The notes: generated by a model from the sequence alone, not told the origin. A stretch of 64,000 nucleotides of DNA from Lacisediminihabitans sp040549525 (GCF_040549525.1 NZ_JBEPTM010000003.1:248001-312000); one strand, 5' to 3'; shown: positions 50,771 through 59,668, counted from the stretch's first letter. Numbers and translations: made by a program.

Positions 50771-51391
50771 ATGCGCTTCACGCCCGACTACCTGCTCACG
50801 GACCCGGACGAGGTGAAGCGGCTCATCCGCGAGAACCCCTGGGCCACGATCGTCTCCAGCCCCGCGACCGGAATGGTGGCCTCGCACTATCCGGTGTTGC
50901 TCGAGGAAGACGCCGAGGGCATCAGCATCGTCAGCCATGTCGGGCGTCCGGATGAGAGGCTGCATGAACTGGGCCAGCACGAGGTGCTGGTGATCATCCA
51001 GGGCCCGCACGGGTACGTCTCACCCGGATGGTACGAGTCCGAAGACTTCGTGCCCACCTGGAATCACGTCACCGCCCACCTCTACGGCACCCCTGAACTC
51101 CTGTCGGATGACGAGAACTTCACGGTACTCGGCCGGCTCGTCGATCATTTCGAACAGCGGATGCCCCAGCCGGTGTCGCTGCAGATCGATGAGTCCGCGG
51201 CCCGTCACATCGCCACCGGTACCGTCGGGTTGCGGTTGCGGGTCACGCGATTCGACGCCCGGCTCAAGCTGAGCCAGAACAAGGAGCCCGCCGTGGTCGA
51301 GCGAATCGTGAAACACCTCGAGGGTGACGGGGCCTACTCGAGCCCCTCGCTCGCTGCCGAGATGCGACGCGCGAACCCGGTCATCGCGTGA
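50771..51391 (+). CDS. FMN-binding negative transcriptional regulator, PaiB type
   Basis: A 206-residue split-barrel protein of the PaiB/FMN-binding family. N-terminal MRFTPDYLLTDPDEVKRLI and ENPWATIVS, then HYPVLLEE, and GPHGYVSPGWYES and VPTWNHVTAHLYG, which are the flavin-binding segments. It could be a flavin enzyme rather than a regulator. Its stop overlaps the amidohydrolase start by 4 bp. Confidence 0.85.
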   Translation: MRFTPDYLLTDPDEVKRLIRENPWATIVSSPATGMVASHYPVLLEEDAEGISIVSHVGRPDERLHELGQHEVLVIIQGPHGYVSPGWYESEDFVPTWNHVTAHLYGTPELLSDDENFTVLGRLVDHFEQRMPQPVSLQIDESAARHIATGTVGLRLRVTRFDARLKLSQNKEPAVVERIVKHLEGDGAYSSPSLAAEMRRANPVIA

Positions 51392-52857
51392 CCGGGCTTG
51401 TGCTGCGCAACGGCCGAATCGAGGGGGCCGAGCCTGTCGATCTCCTCCTCGAGAACGGAGCCGTCACCCAAATCGGCTCGGGTCTCACCGCGAGCCGGTC
51501 CATCGACCTCGAGGGGCGTCATGTCGTGCCCGGGCTCTGGGACGACCACGTGCACCTCAGCCAGCATGCCCTCGCCCAGCGCCGGGTGGATGTGTCGGCG
51601 GCCGGTTCCGCAGCGGAGGCCGCGGCGATCATGGGCGCCGCCGCCATCGTGCGACCACCGGAGCCCGGGGTACCCCTTGTCGGATTCGGTTTCCGCGATG
51701 GACTCTGGCCGGACCTCCCGACGGCCGCGGTGCTCGACGAGGCAACCGGCGCGCTGCCGACCGTTCTCGTCAGCGGGGACCTGCACTGCTGCTGGCTGAA
51801 CAGCGCGGCGCTCGACCGGTTCGGCTTCGGCGGTCACGCGACCGGCATCCTGCGGGAAGACGACGCCTTCCGGGTGACGGATTCGCTGCAGGATGTTCCG
51901 GACAGCGTGCTCGACGGCTGGGTGGCCGAAGCAGCCGCGACCGCGGCATCCCGGGGTGTCGTCGGGGTCGTGGACTTCGAGATGGCCGACAACCTCGCGG
52001 TCTGGGCCCGCCGGATGGCCGGAGGTTCGCGCGCCCTGCGGATCTCCGCCGGGATCTACACCGAGCACCTCGATGCGGCGATCACCGCCGGCCATCGCAC
52101 CGGTCAGATCATGCCCGGCAGCGGTGAGCTGCTCGCGGTCGGGCCGTTCAAGATCCTCATCGACGGGTCCCTCAACACCCGAACGGCCTTCTGCGTCGAC
52201 GAGTACCCGGGGCTCGAGGGGCATCAGCACTCCCACGGCATGCTCACCGTTGCTCCCGATGACCTCTTGCCCCTGTTGCGGCGGGTCTCGGGCGCGGGGC
52301 TTCTGCCCGCGGTGCATGCGATCGGCGATGACGCCAATCGCATCGCTCTCGACGCCTTCGAGGCAGCGGGATGCCACGGGCGCATCGAGCACGCTCAGCT
52401 GCTGCGCGACGCGGACCTTCCGAGGTTCGCCGCGCTCGGGGTCACCGCCAGCGTGCAGCCGGAACAGGCCATGGACGACCGCGATGTCGCCGACCGCTAC
52501 TGGTCGGGCCGCACCTCTCGCGCCTTCCCGCTGCGGAGCCTCTTCGACGCGGGGGCGACAGTGGTGCTGGGGTCGGATGCGCCGGTCGCCCCGCTCGATC
52601 CGTGGATCACGATCGCCGCGGCGGTCGCACGGGCGCGCGACGGGCGCGCCGCGTGGCATCCGGAGCAGTCGATCACCGCGGCAGAGGCTGTTGGGGCATC
52701 GGCACACGGGCGGCGTCGTGTCGGCGCGGGGGATGTCGCCGACCTCTGTGTCGTCGACACAGACCCCCTCACGGCCAGTGGCGACGAGCTGCGCACGATG
52801 CCGGTGTCGGCGACCCTGATCGCCGGCCGGTTCACCCACGACACGCTCGGCGGGTAG
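51388..52857 (+). CDS. Amidohydrolase (YtcJ-like, metal-dependent)
   Basis: A 489-residue TIM-barrel amidohydrolase with an N-terminal beta domain. Metal ligands are in VVPGLWDDHVHLSQHALAQ (HxH, near residue 52) and the later His/Asp in HAIGDDANRIALDAF and VLGSDAPVAPLDP. The family hydrolyses amide or ester bonds of cyclic or acyl-amino compounds. GTG 51388 overlaps the PaiB-type stop. A 19-bp tandem repeat begins exactly at the stop codon. Confidence 0.88.
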   Translation: MTGLVLRNGRIEGAEPVDLLLENGAVTQIGSGLTASRSIDLEGRHVVPGLWDDHVHLSQHALAQRRVDVSAAGSAAEAAAIMGAAAIVRPPEPGVPLVGFGFRDGLWPDLPTAAVLDEATGALPTVLVSGDLHCCWLNSAALDRFGFGGHATGILREDDAFRVTDSLQDVPDSVLDGWVAEAAATAASRGVVGVVDFEMADNLAVWARRMAGGSRALRISAGIYTEHLDAAITAGHRTGQIMPGSGELLAVGPFKILIDGSLNTRTAFCVDEYPGLEGHQHSHGMLTVAPDDLLPLLRRVSGAGLLPAVHAIGDDANRIALDAFEAAGCHGRIEHAQLLRDADLPRFAALGVTASVQPEQAMDDRDVADRYWSGRTSRAFPLRSLFDAGATVVLGSDAPVAPLDPWITIAAAVARARDGRAAWHPEQSITAAEAVGASAHGRRRVGAGDVADLCVVDTDPLTASGDELRTMPVSATLIAGRFTHDTLGG

Positions 52858-52911
52858 CGGCACGCTCGGCGCCTAGCGGCACGGTCGGCGCCTAGCGGCA
52901 CGTCTGGCGGG
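52855..52911. repeat. 19-bp tandem repeat, three copies, starting at the amidohydrolase stop
   Basis: Units at 52855-52873, 52874-52892 and 52893-52911 all begin TAGCGGCACG. The first TAG is the stop codon of the amidohydrolase, and the coding end just before (ACACGCTCGGCGGG) resembles the unit's second half, so the array looks like a duplication of the gene's 3' end. It fills the spacer to the convergent NTF2-like gene. Confidence 0.8.
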
Positions 52912-52913
52912 AG

Positions 52914-53312
52914 CTACTCCCGCTTCGAGAGGTGCTCGTGCACCCCGAGCCAGGCCCCGTCATCGAAGGCCAGCACAATCGTCTCGCGTTCGTGCGAGGT
53001 CTCCGCGACCCCCGCGACCTCGGCGTCGGTGTCGACATCGTGGCTGAACACCGCTACCGTCCCGAGCAGTTGGATGCGACGATTCGACGACCTGCACCCC
53101 CGCACGTGGAATCCCTCGGCCTCCCACTCCGCCCACAGCTCCTCGTAGGCTTTGCGGGCTTCGAGGCGGTGGTCAACGTTGTGGAACAGGAATGTGGCCT
53201 CCGGGGAGAATCCTGCGAAGTAGGCATCCCGACGGTGGTGGGCGAAGTCGTCGATGATGCGGTCCGCTGCGGCCAGGGCGTCCGCCTCGGTCGGCACGGT
53301 GGCGTCCATCAT
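52914..53312 (-). CDS. NTF2-like/AtzH-like SnoaL-fold protein
   Basis: A 132-residue small cone-shaped fold protein with DRIIDDFAHHRRDAYFAGFSPEATFLFHNVDHRL in its first half (region 17-50) and IVLAFDDGAWLGVHEHLS at the end. Such proteins often are accessory to catabolic pathways (AtzH, SnoaL). ATG 53312 overlaps the permease stop by 4 bp, so it belongs to the permease operon. Role unknown. Confidence 0.85.
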   Translation of the reverse strand: MMDATVPTEADALAAADRIIDDFAHHRRDAYFAGFSPEATFLFHNVDHRLEARKAYEELWAEWEAEGFHVRGCRSSNRRIQLLGTVAVFSHDVDTDAEVAGVAETSHERETIVLAFDDGAWLGVHEHLSKRE

Positions 53313-54883
53313 GACGCCGCTTCCGTCCGGCGGGCGGCGATCCGGGCTGCTGTGGAGGTGTGATCGGTCTCGATTGGGCGGGGTTCGCCCGGCAGGCTCC
53401 GCACTCCCCGCGGGCCCTCGTCCCCGAAGACGTAGCGCGGTTCGGGGAACAGCCAGAGAGCACCGAGGTACAGCACCGCGCCGGATACCACCGCAACAGC
53501 GAGGCTGAGGTCGATGCCGCCGCCGACGTTGATGAACGGTCCAATGATGATCGGCGGGTAGTTCGCGAAGAGCAGGCCGAGGGCCGCCGCGCCGAGCCAC
53601 GCCACCATGCCGCGCCAGTTCACCCCGTTGCGGAACCAGTAGCTGCCGCCGATCTCGCCGCGGTTGAACACCTGGAGGTCACGGGGACGGAAGCTTCCGC
53701 GTCGCACGATGTATCCGATCGCCATGATCACCATCCACGGAGTCGTGGTCACGATGATCGCGCCCACGAAGGCGTTGACGGCGCCGAGCAGGTCGAAGAA
53801 GATCCGGCCGGTGAGGATGAACAGGAAAGCCACGACTCCGATGCCGATGGTGGCCTGCACCCGGCTGAACTTCGGGAACACCGAGGAGAAGTCGAGCCCG
53901 GTGCCGTAGAGCGAGGTGGTGCCGGTGGAGAGGCCGCCGATGAAGGCGACGACCATGAGCAGCACGGCGTACCAGATGGGTGAGGCCTGGATCAGTGCGA
54001 CGACGTAGTCGCTCTTGCCGGCGACGATCGTGGCGGTCGCCACCCCGAACAGGAAGGGGATGAGGGTGAGCAGCTGCCCGAACAGCGTCGCGGCAAGGAG
54101 CTTGCGCGGGGGCGTGTTGCGCGGGATGTAGCGGGCCCAGTCGCCGAGGAAGGCGCCGAACGAGATGGGGTTCGATGCCACGATGAGGGCCGCGGCGACG
54201 AAGGTCGCCCAGAACCCGCCGAGGGCGAAGCCTTTCGGCCCGGGGTCGTAGGAGCTGTCGAAGGTGCCGCTGAAGGCGACGATCGCGAGCAGGATCAGGA
54301 TGGTGTTGGCGATCACCGCTGTCTTGTTCACCAGCAACATGAACTGGAATCCGAAGACCACCACGACGATCACGATCACGCCGATGACACCGTAGACGAG
54401 GGTGCGAAGGCCGAGCGAGTCGGGGATGCCGCCGAGCCGGGTCAGCGCGCCAACGAGCGCGTCACCGCTCACCCAGACCGAGATCGAGTAGAACGCCACC
54501 GCCGTGAGGAGTGAGAGGAATGAGCCGACGATCCGACCGCGCACACCGAAGAAGGCGGCCGACGAGACGGCGTTGTTGGTTCCCGTCTTCGGGCCGAACA
54601 GTCCCATCGGCATGAGGAAGATGGTGCCGAGCAGCACACCGGAGACCGTCGCGAGCACCGCCTGCCAGAACGAGAGTCCGAGCACGATGGGGAAGGTGCC
54701 GAGCAGAACGGTGGCGAAGGTGTTGGCGCCGCCGAACTGGATTCGCAGCAGGTCGAGCCAGGTGGAGGTGCGGTCGGCGTCGGGAATCGTGTCGACCCCA
54801 TGGACCTCCACCTCGGTGATCTTGGGGCGCGCGTTCAACACCTCGGTGGGGGAGTCGGGGCGGATATCGGGGCGTGTGCTCAT
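53309..54883 (-). CDS. NCS1-family permease (cytosine/purine/allantoin type)
   Basis: A 524-residue transporter with 12 membrane helices from about residue 45. The FGGANTFATVLLGTFPIVLGL region is TM1 of NCS1 carriers, and PMGLFGPKTGTNNAVSSAAFFG is the TM2-3 loop. ATG 54883 is chosen; the frame upstream is longer but unlike the family. Family substrates include cytosine, allantoin, hydantoins and thiamine. Neighbouring cyclase and ureohydrolase genes suggest a nitrogen-rich substrate. Confidence 0.9.
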   Translation of the reverse strand: MSTRPDIRPDSPTEVLNARPKITEVEVHGVDTIPDADRTSTWLDLLRIQFGGANTFATVLLGTFPIVLGLSFWQAVLATVSGVLLGTIFLMPMGLFGPKTGTNNAVSSAAFFGVRGRIVGSFLSLLTAVAFYSISVWVSGDALVGALTRLGGIPDSLGLRTLVYGVIGVIVIVVVVFGFQFMLLVNKTAVIANTILILLAIVAFSGTFDSSYDPGPKGFALGGFWATFVAAALIVASNPISFGAFLGDWARYIPRNTPPRKLLAATLFGQLLTLIPFLFGVATATIVAGKSDYVVALIQASPIWYAVLLMVVAFIGGLSTGTTSLYGTGLDFSSVFPKFSRVQATIGIGVVAFLFILTGRIFFDLLGAVNAFVGAIIVTTTPWMVIMAIGYIVRRGSFRPRDLQVFNRGEIGGSYWFRNGVNWRGMVAWLGAAALGLLFANYPPIIIGPFINVGGGIDLSLAVAVVSGAVLYLGALWLFPEPRYVFGDEGPRGVRSLPGEPRPIETDHTSTAARIAARRTEAAS

Positions 54884-54966
54884 GTGAAGTGCTTTCGACG
54901 AAGCGAACGGGCCCGGCGAGGGCTCGAGGGTTGGCCCGACACTAGCGGGGTGTTGTTCCATGTGCA

Positions 54967-54981
54967 ATAGTTTTTGACTAT
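54967..54981. promoter_or_regulatory. Inverted repeat over a probable leaderless start
   Basis: ATAGT-TTTTG-ACTAT, a perfect 5-bp-arm palindrome, overlaps the start codon ATG 54980 of the cyclase gene. TAGTTT lies at -12 to -7 relative to the A of ATG, the position of a leaderless -10 box, and no ribosome-binding site is present. The XRE-cupin regulator at the end of the operon could bind here. Confidence 0.5.
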
Positions 54982-55648
54982 GAAGCTAAAAGCGGTCGTC
55001 GATCTCTCGCTGGTGGTCAATGCCACGACGCAGGTCTACCCCGGCGATCCCGTGCCGCGATTCCGCCCCCACTCCACGATCGAGCACGACGGATTCAACC
55101 TGCTCAGCGTCTCGATGGGGTCCCAGACCGGCACCCACGTCGACGCGCCGTTCCACTTCGATGCCGACGCGCCCAAACTCGATGAATTGCCCCTCGACCG
55201 GTTCATCGGTCCGGGCGTGGTCGTCGACGCCCGGAGAGCCGGGGCACGCGGGCGCATCACGTGGGACTACTTCGCCGGGCTCGAACATGCGCTGGTGGCC
55301 GGGAGCATCGTGCTGCTCCACACCGGGTGGAGTGCCCACTACGGCACCGACGAATATTTCGAGAATCCCTTCCTCGATGCGGACGCGTGTGCACGCCTCA
55401 TCGCCCTCGGGGTGCGCACCTTCGGGATCGACGCGATCAATATCGACGAGACTCCCGATGACGACCATCCCGGCGAGGGCTTCCCGGTGCATCACCTCAT
55501 CGCCGATGTCGCCGGTGTGATCAGCGAGAATCTCACTAACCTTCAGTCGATCGACTTCGAGGACCCGCTCATCTCCCTGCTGCCCATCGCCTTCGAAGCC
55601 GCCGATGGCGCTCCCGTGCGCGCCGTCGCATTGCGGGTTGCCGACTGA
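54980..55648 (+). CDS. Cyclase-family / kynurenine-formamidase-like hydrolase
   Basis: A 222-residue metal-dependent amide hydrolase of the cyclase family. The zinc motif GTHVDAPFHFD (HxGTHxDxPxH) is at residues 52-62, with INIDETPDDDHPGEGFPVHHLI later. Family members hydrolyse N-formylkynurenine or open rings such as isatin. Probably leaderless. Followed 38 bp later by the ureohydrolase. Confidence 0.88.
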   Translation: MKLKAVVDLSLVVNATTQVYPGDPVPRFRPHSTIEHDGFNLLSVSMGSQTGTHVDAPFHFDADAPKLDELPLDRFIGPGVVVDARRAGARGRITWDYFAGLEHALVAGSIVLLHTGWSAHYGTDEYFENPFLDADACARLIALGVRTFGIDAINIDETPDDDHPGEGFPVHHLIADVAGVISENLTNLQSIDFEDPLISLLPIAFEAADGAPVRAVALRVAD

Positions 55649-55686
55649 CCTTTCCGTCGCACGAACCCTCCAACAGGAAGAACCCC

Positions 55687-56625
55687 ATGACAACACCCCT
55701 CGGACCATCGGATGCGAGCGTCTCGCCCCGATACGCCGGCATCGCCACCTTCGCCCGTCTCCCGCGGATCGAAGACGTGCCCCGCGCCGACATCGCGGTC
55801 GTCGGCGTGCCATTCGACAGCGGAGTGAGCTACCGTCCGGGCGCCCGGTTCGGGCCGGCGCACGTTCGCGAGGCATCCCGCCTGCTGCGCCCCTACAACC
55901 CGGTGCAGGATGTGGAGCCGTTCTCGACCCAGCAGATCGTGGACGCGGGGGACATCGCTGCCAACCCGTTCAACATCGAGGAGGCAGTCGCCCAGATCGA
56001 GGAGGCGGCAACGCGGCTCGGCGCCGACGGCACCCGCCTTCTCACCATCGGCGGGGACCACACCATCGCCCTGCCACTGCTCCGGGCCGTCACCAAGCGC
56101 ACCGGCCCGGTAGCCGTGCTCCACTTCGACGCTCACCTCGACACCTGGGACACCTACTTCGGTGCCCCGGTGACCCACGGAACCCCCTTTCGTCGGGCCT
56201 CAGAGGAGGGGCTCATCGACCTCGAGGCGAGCCTGCACATCGGCATCCGCGGTCCCCTCTACAGCCGGCAGGACCTCACGGATGATGCCCGCCTCGGTTT
56301 CGCCGTCATCGCCGCCCACGAGTTCGAGACCGACGGCCTGGCGCGGGTCATCGAACGGATGCTCGCCCGGCTCGGCGACAGGCCGGTGTACATATCGGTC
56401 GACATCGATGTGCTCGACCCGTCCCACGCCCCGGGAACGGGCACCCCAGAGGCCGGTGGATTGACGAGTCGCGAGCTGCTCGCGATCATCCGTGCCCTCA
56501 GCCCGCTGACGATCGTCGGAGCCGACGTCGTGGAGGTCGCCCCGGCCTACGATCACGCTCAGGTGACGGCTGTCGCCGCCTCACACGTCGCGTATGAGAT
56601 CCTTTCAGCGATGACACCCCGCTGA
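55687..56625 (+). CDS. Agmatinase / guanidino-acid ureohydrolase
   Basis: A 312-residue manganese ureohydrolase that releases urea from agmatine or another guanidino compound. Complete metal-binding motifs: GGDHT (near residue 119), HFDAHLDTWD and SVDIDVLDPSHAPGTGTPE. Preceded by CAGGAAGA. Substrate cannot be decided; guanidinobutyrate, guanidinopropionate and guanidine hydrolases have the same motifs. Linked to a cyclase, an NCS1 permease and XRE-cupin. Confidence 0.92.
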   Translation: MTTPLGPSDASVSPRYAGIATFARLPRIEDVPRADIAVVGVPFDSGVSYRPGARFGPAHVREASRLLRPYNPVQDVEPFSTQQIVDAGDIAANPFNIEEAVAQIEEAATRLGADGTRLLTIGGDHTIALPLLRAVTKRTGPVAVLHFDAHLDTWDTYFGAPVTHGTPFRRASEEGLIDLEASLHIGIRGPLYSRQDLTDDARLGFAVIAAHEFETDGLARVIERMLARLGDRPVYISVDIDVLDPSHAPGTGTPEAGGLTSRELLAIIRALSPLTIVGADVVEVAPAYDHAQVTAVAASHVAYEILSAMTPR

Positions 56626-56644
56626 TCCGACCGGAGAACCGTAC

Positions 56645-57229
56645 ATGCGAGCAGTCCACCCCGCGCCATCGGGATCCCCGCTCGCCATCGGCGCCAAGCT
56701 GCGGGCGACGAGACTGGCGCAGTCCCTCACCATGGCGGACGTCGCCACGGCGAGCGGGCTGAGCACCGGCTTCATCAGTCGGGTGGAGCGCGATGAGACC
56801 TCACCGAGCGTGTCGACCCTCGTCACGCTGTGCCAGGTGCTCTCGCTCAAACTCGGTTCGCTGTTCGAGCCGCCGGAGAACGAGGTCGTCGCGCTCGCCG
56901 AGGCACCGCGCATCAACATGGGCGGCATCGGCGCGGTGGAGAAGCTGCTCACTCCGCGCAGCGAGGCTCGGGTGCAGTTGCTGCGGTCGGTGCTCGAGCC
57001 CGGCGCGTCCGGAGGGGAAGAGCTCTACACGATCAACTGCGACGTCGAGGTGCTTCACGTTGTGCGGGGGAGCCTCCGGGTGCGGTTGGTCAGCGGTCGG
57101 GTCGATCTCGCGGAGGGGGACACCATGACCTTCGCCGGACGCGAACCGCACTCCTGGGACAACGAATCCGACGCCGAGACCGAGCTGATCTGGACCATCG
57201 TCCCGGCGGCCTGGAGCGGATCCTCCTAA
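56645..57229 (+). CDS. XRE-family regulator with cupin sensor domain
   Basis: A 194-residue regulator. Residues 15-70 form the XRE HTH (LRATRLAQSLTMADVATASGLSTGFISRVERDETSPSV region), and residues 110-190 form a cupin of the PuuR/SutR type. It is 19 bp after the ureohydrolase, so likely controls that operon, possibly together with the divergent permease. Ligand unknown. Confidence 0.9.
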   Translation: MRAVHPAPSGSPLAIGAKLRATRLAQSLTMADVATASGLSTGFISRVERDETSPSVSTLVTLCQVLSLKLGSLFEPPENEVVALAEAPRINMGGIGAVEKLLTPRSEARVQLLRSVLEPGASGGEELYTINCDVEVLHVVRGSLRVRLVSGRVDLAEGDTMTFAGREPHSWDNESDAETELIWTIVPAAWSGSS

Positions 57230-57323
57230 ACCGGCGAGCTCTGCACGCCCGGGGGCTAACCCCACTCCACACCGGTGTGGCTACCGGATGTCGCGCGGCG
57301 CGGCCGTTCGCGAGGCTTGCTCC

Positions 57324-58673
57324 ATGACCTCCACCGACTCTGCCACTCTGGACCCTGTGACCATCACAGTTCCGCGCCCGCGATCCCTGTACGGGAGTCT
57401 CTGGCGCGCTGTGCCGCGGGAGCTCGGGTTCCTGCTGCTCACCCTTCCCCTCGTCATCGTGTCGTTCACGGTGCTGGTCACCGGCATTTCCACCGGCTTC
57501 GGCACCCTGGTGACCTTCTTCGGCATCTTCCTGATCATCGGTTCGCTCTGGGCGGCGCGCGGATTCGGGATGCTCGAACTCCTGCGCCTCCGCTGGGCGG
57601 GTCGTCCCGCCATCGCCGGCCCGGACTGGACGAAACCGACCGCCACAGGCTTCTGGGCGAGGCTCTTCGGCACCCTGCTCAACCCGCACTACTGGCTCTA
57701 CCTGTTGCACGGCCTCGTCGTCAACTTCGCGGTCGGACTGTTCACCTGGATCCTGTCCTTCACGTGGACCGTCGTCGCATTGTCCGGCCTCAGCTACTGG
57801 TTCTATTCCCGGTTCATTCCCACCGGGCGCGGGGACTGGCACGTTTCCGATTGGATCGCTCGAACCTTCGCCCCGGGCTGGACCCCCGATCCGGTGCTCG
57901 CCGACGACCTCGTCTTCCTCGCCATCGGGGTGATCTTCGCGGTCACACTGCCGTTCATCACCCGCGGAATGACGATGCTCCACTACCTGGTCGCTGTGGG
58001 GATGCTCGGACGCTTCCGCATCGCCGAGCTGCAGGGCGAAGTCGCCGATCTCTCGGCGTCGCGGACGGCCGCCGTGTCGGCCGAGGGGACCGCGCTCCGT
58101 CGCCTCGAGCGCGACATCCACGATGGGCCACAGCAGCGGCTCGTCCGACTGCAGATGGATCTGGCTGCGGCAGAGCGCCAGCTCGCCTCGGACCCGGATG
58201 CCGCGCGCACCCTCATCGCCGAGGCACGGGACCAGTCCCGTGAGGCGCTCGAAGAGCTTCGGGCGCTGTCGCGCGGCTTCGCCCCACCCATCCTGCTCGA
58301 TCGTGGCCTGATCGCCGCGCTCGAATCCCTTGCGGTACGCAGCCCCGTGCCGGTGACGCTGGTGAACGCGCTTCCCACGCCGGTGCTGCTGCCACAGGAG
58401 ATCGAGCGAAACGCGTATTTCGTGGCGAGTGAGCTGCTCACCAACGTGGCTAAGCATGCCTCGGCGACCTCGATCGCGCTGCGAGTCGGGCTGGGCGACG
58501 GAGGTGGCCTCGAGATCTCGGTGACGGATGACGGCCGGGGCGGTGCGACGGTCGTGGCCGGGCACGGGCTGGCCGGGCTCGAGGAGCGCCTCCGCGGTCT
58601 CGGGGGCCATCTGGTGCTGAAGAGTCCCGACGGCGGTTCGACCGTCGTCTCCGCTCTCCTGCCCCTCTCCTGA
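57324..58673 (+). CDS. Sensor histidine kinase (NarL-type partner, HisKA_3)
   Basis: A 449-residue kinase starting at ATG 57324 behind GAGG. The N-terminal half has four or more helices of the actinobacterial 'putative sensor' type. The phospho-acceptor region is RRLERDIHDGPQQRL near residue 264, with His in DIHDG, and the ATPase has N box ASELLTNVAKHAS and G box TDDGRGG. It is paired with the response regulator 57 bp downstream. Stimulus unknown. Confidence 0.92.
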   Translation: MTSTDSATLDPVTITVPRPRSLYGSLWRAVPRELGFLLLTLPLVIVSFTVLVTGISTGFGTLVTFFGIFLIIGSLWAARGFGMLELLRLRWAGRPAIAGPDWTKPTATGFWARLFGTLLNPHYWLYLLHGLVVNFAVGLFTWILSFTWTVVALSGLSYWFYSRFIPTGRGDWHVSDWIARTFAPGWTPDPVLADDLVFLAIGVIFAVTLPFITRGMTMLHYLVAVGMLGRFRIAELQGEVADLSASRTAAVSAEGTALRRLERDIHDGPQQRLVRLQMDLAAAERQLASDPDAARTLIAEARDQSREALEELRALSRGFAPPILLDRGLIAALESLAVRSPVPVTLVNALPTPVLLPQEIERNAYFVASELLTNVAKHASATSIALRVGLGDGGGLEISVTDDGRGGATVVAGHGLAGLEERLRGLGGHLVLKSPDGGSTVVSALLPLS

Positions 58674-58730
58674 GCGCAGCTCCTGGCCCCCCTCCCGAAC
58701 GCCGAGGCCACCGGCCCCTAGGGTGGTGGC

Positions 58731-59399
58731 GTGACCGAATCGACCGAAGCCTCCGCTCCTCTCCGAGTGCTCGTGGCGGACGACTCCGTCCTGCTGCGGG
58801 AGGGGCTGGTGCGCGTGCTCGTGGAGGCCGGACTCGAGGTCGCGGGCTCCTACCCGGATGCCGATTCGTTGCTCGCGCAGCTCGAGTCGATGAACCCCGA
58901 CCTGATCGTGCTCGACGTGCGGATGCCGCCCACCTTCCGGGACGAGGGGGTGCGCGCCGCCATCCGAGCCCGGCAACTGATGCCGAGGCTCGGCATCCTG
59001 TTGCTGTCGCAGTACGTGGAGATCGCGTACGCGCAGGAACTGCTGTCTTCGGGCACCGGCGGGATCGGGTATCTGCTGAAGGATCGCGTCGCATCACTCG
59101 CGGAGCTCGAAGAAGCGATCGAACGGATCGCGTCGGGCGGAACTGTGCTTGACCCCGAAGTCGTTGCACAGTTACTCGGGCGCCGACACGACCCGCTCGG
59201 CTCGCTCACGCCCAGGGAACGTGAAGTCTTGACTCACATGGCGGAGGGTCGCACGAATGCGGCGATCGCGGCAGCCATGGTCGTCGGTACTGGGGCGGTG
59301 GAGAAGAACGTCACGTCGATCTTCCAGAAGCTGGGGCTCGACGATTCGGGCAACGACCACCGGCGAGTGCTTGCGGTACTGGCCTGGCTGCAGCGCTGA
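58731..59399 (+). CDS. LuxR/NarL-family response regulator
   Basis: A 222-residue regulator with receiver domain (phospho-acceptor Asp in DLIVLDVRMPP near residue 62) and a C-terminal LuxR HTH (LTPREREVLTHMAEGRTNAAIA region, near 160-215). It forms a two-component system with the preceding kinase. GTG start. Target genes are not evident; the adjacent DUF2510 gene is convergent. Confidence 0.94.
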   Translation: MTESTEASAPLRVLVADDSVLLREGLVRVLVEAGLEVAGSYPDADSLLAQLESMNPDLIVLDVRMPPTFRDEGVRAAIRARQLMPRLGILLLSQYVEIAYAQELLSSGTGGIGYLLKDRVASLAELEEAIERIASGGTVLDPEVVAQLLGRRHDPLGSLTPREREVLTHMAEGRTNAAIAAAMVVGTGAVEKNVTSIFQKLGLDDSGNDHRRVLAVLAWLQR

Positions 59400-59426
59400 T
59401 TGCTCAGGCTGCGGGTGAAGCGTCAC

Positions 59427-59603
59427 TCAGCGAGCGGCCACCAGGTTCGACTCCTCGGCGTCGGGCGTCGCCATCTGGATCTCCGGTCGGTGTTCTTCGA
59501 TCCGGTTCGTCCAGCTGAGGCCATTCCACCAGCGCAGCTGGGGAAGGCCGAGCGGGTCGCGGTACCAGCCGGCGGGTACGGGGGAGTTGTTCACTGAAGG
59601 CAT
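59427..59603 (-). CDS. Small DUF2510-domain protein (58 aa)
   Basis: A 58-residue protein missed by usual length cut-offs. It is on the minus strand, with AGGAG 8 bp before ATG 59603. The sequence contains PAGWYRDPLG followed by LRWWNGLSWTNR, the complete DUF2510 pattern (P-A-G-W-Y-x-D-P ... R-W-W-x-G-x-x-W-T). Usually this domain is fused to a membrane domain; here it stands alone with a short acidic tail ending SNLVAAR. Function unknown. Confidence 0.85.
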   Translation of the reverse strand: MPSVNNSPVPAGWYRDPLGLPQLRWWNGLSWTNRIEEHRPEIQMATPDAEESNLVAAR

Positions 59604-59668
59604 CGGGGAGCTCCTGTGGGGATTTGCCCTACCGCAGGGGGCATTTCGGGTGCGGTGTGATCACGATA

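Noticed and set aside
49406..52863. Long minus-strand frames of 534 and 509 codons
   Set aside because: They run antisense through rpiB, nei1, PaiB-like and amidohydrolase genes, all of which have clear motifs.
57090..58976. 628-codon minus-strand frame
   Set aside because: Antisense to the histidine kinase and start of the response regulator; no domain.
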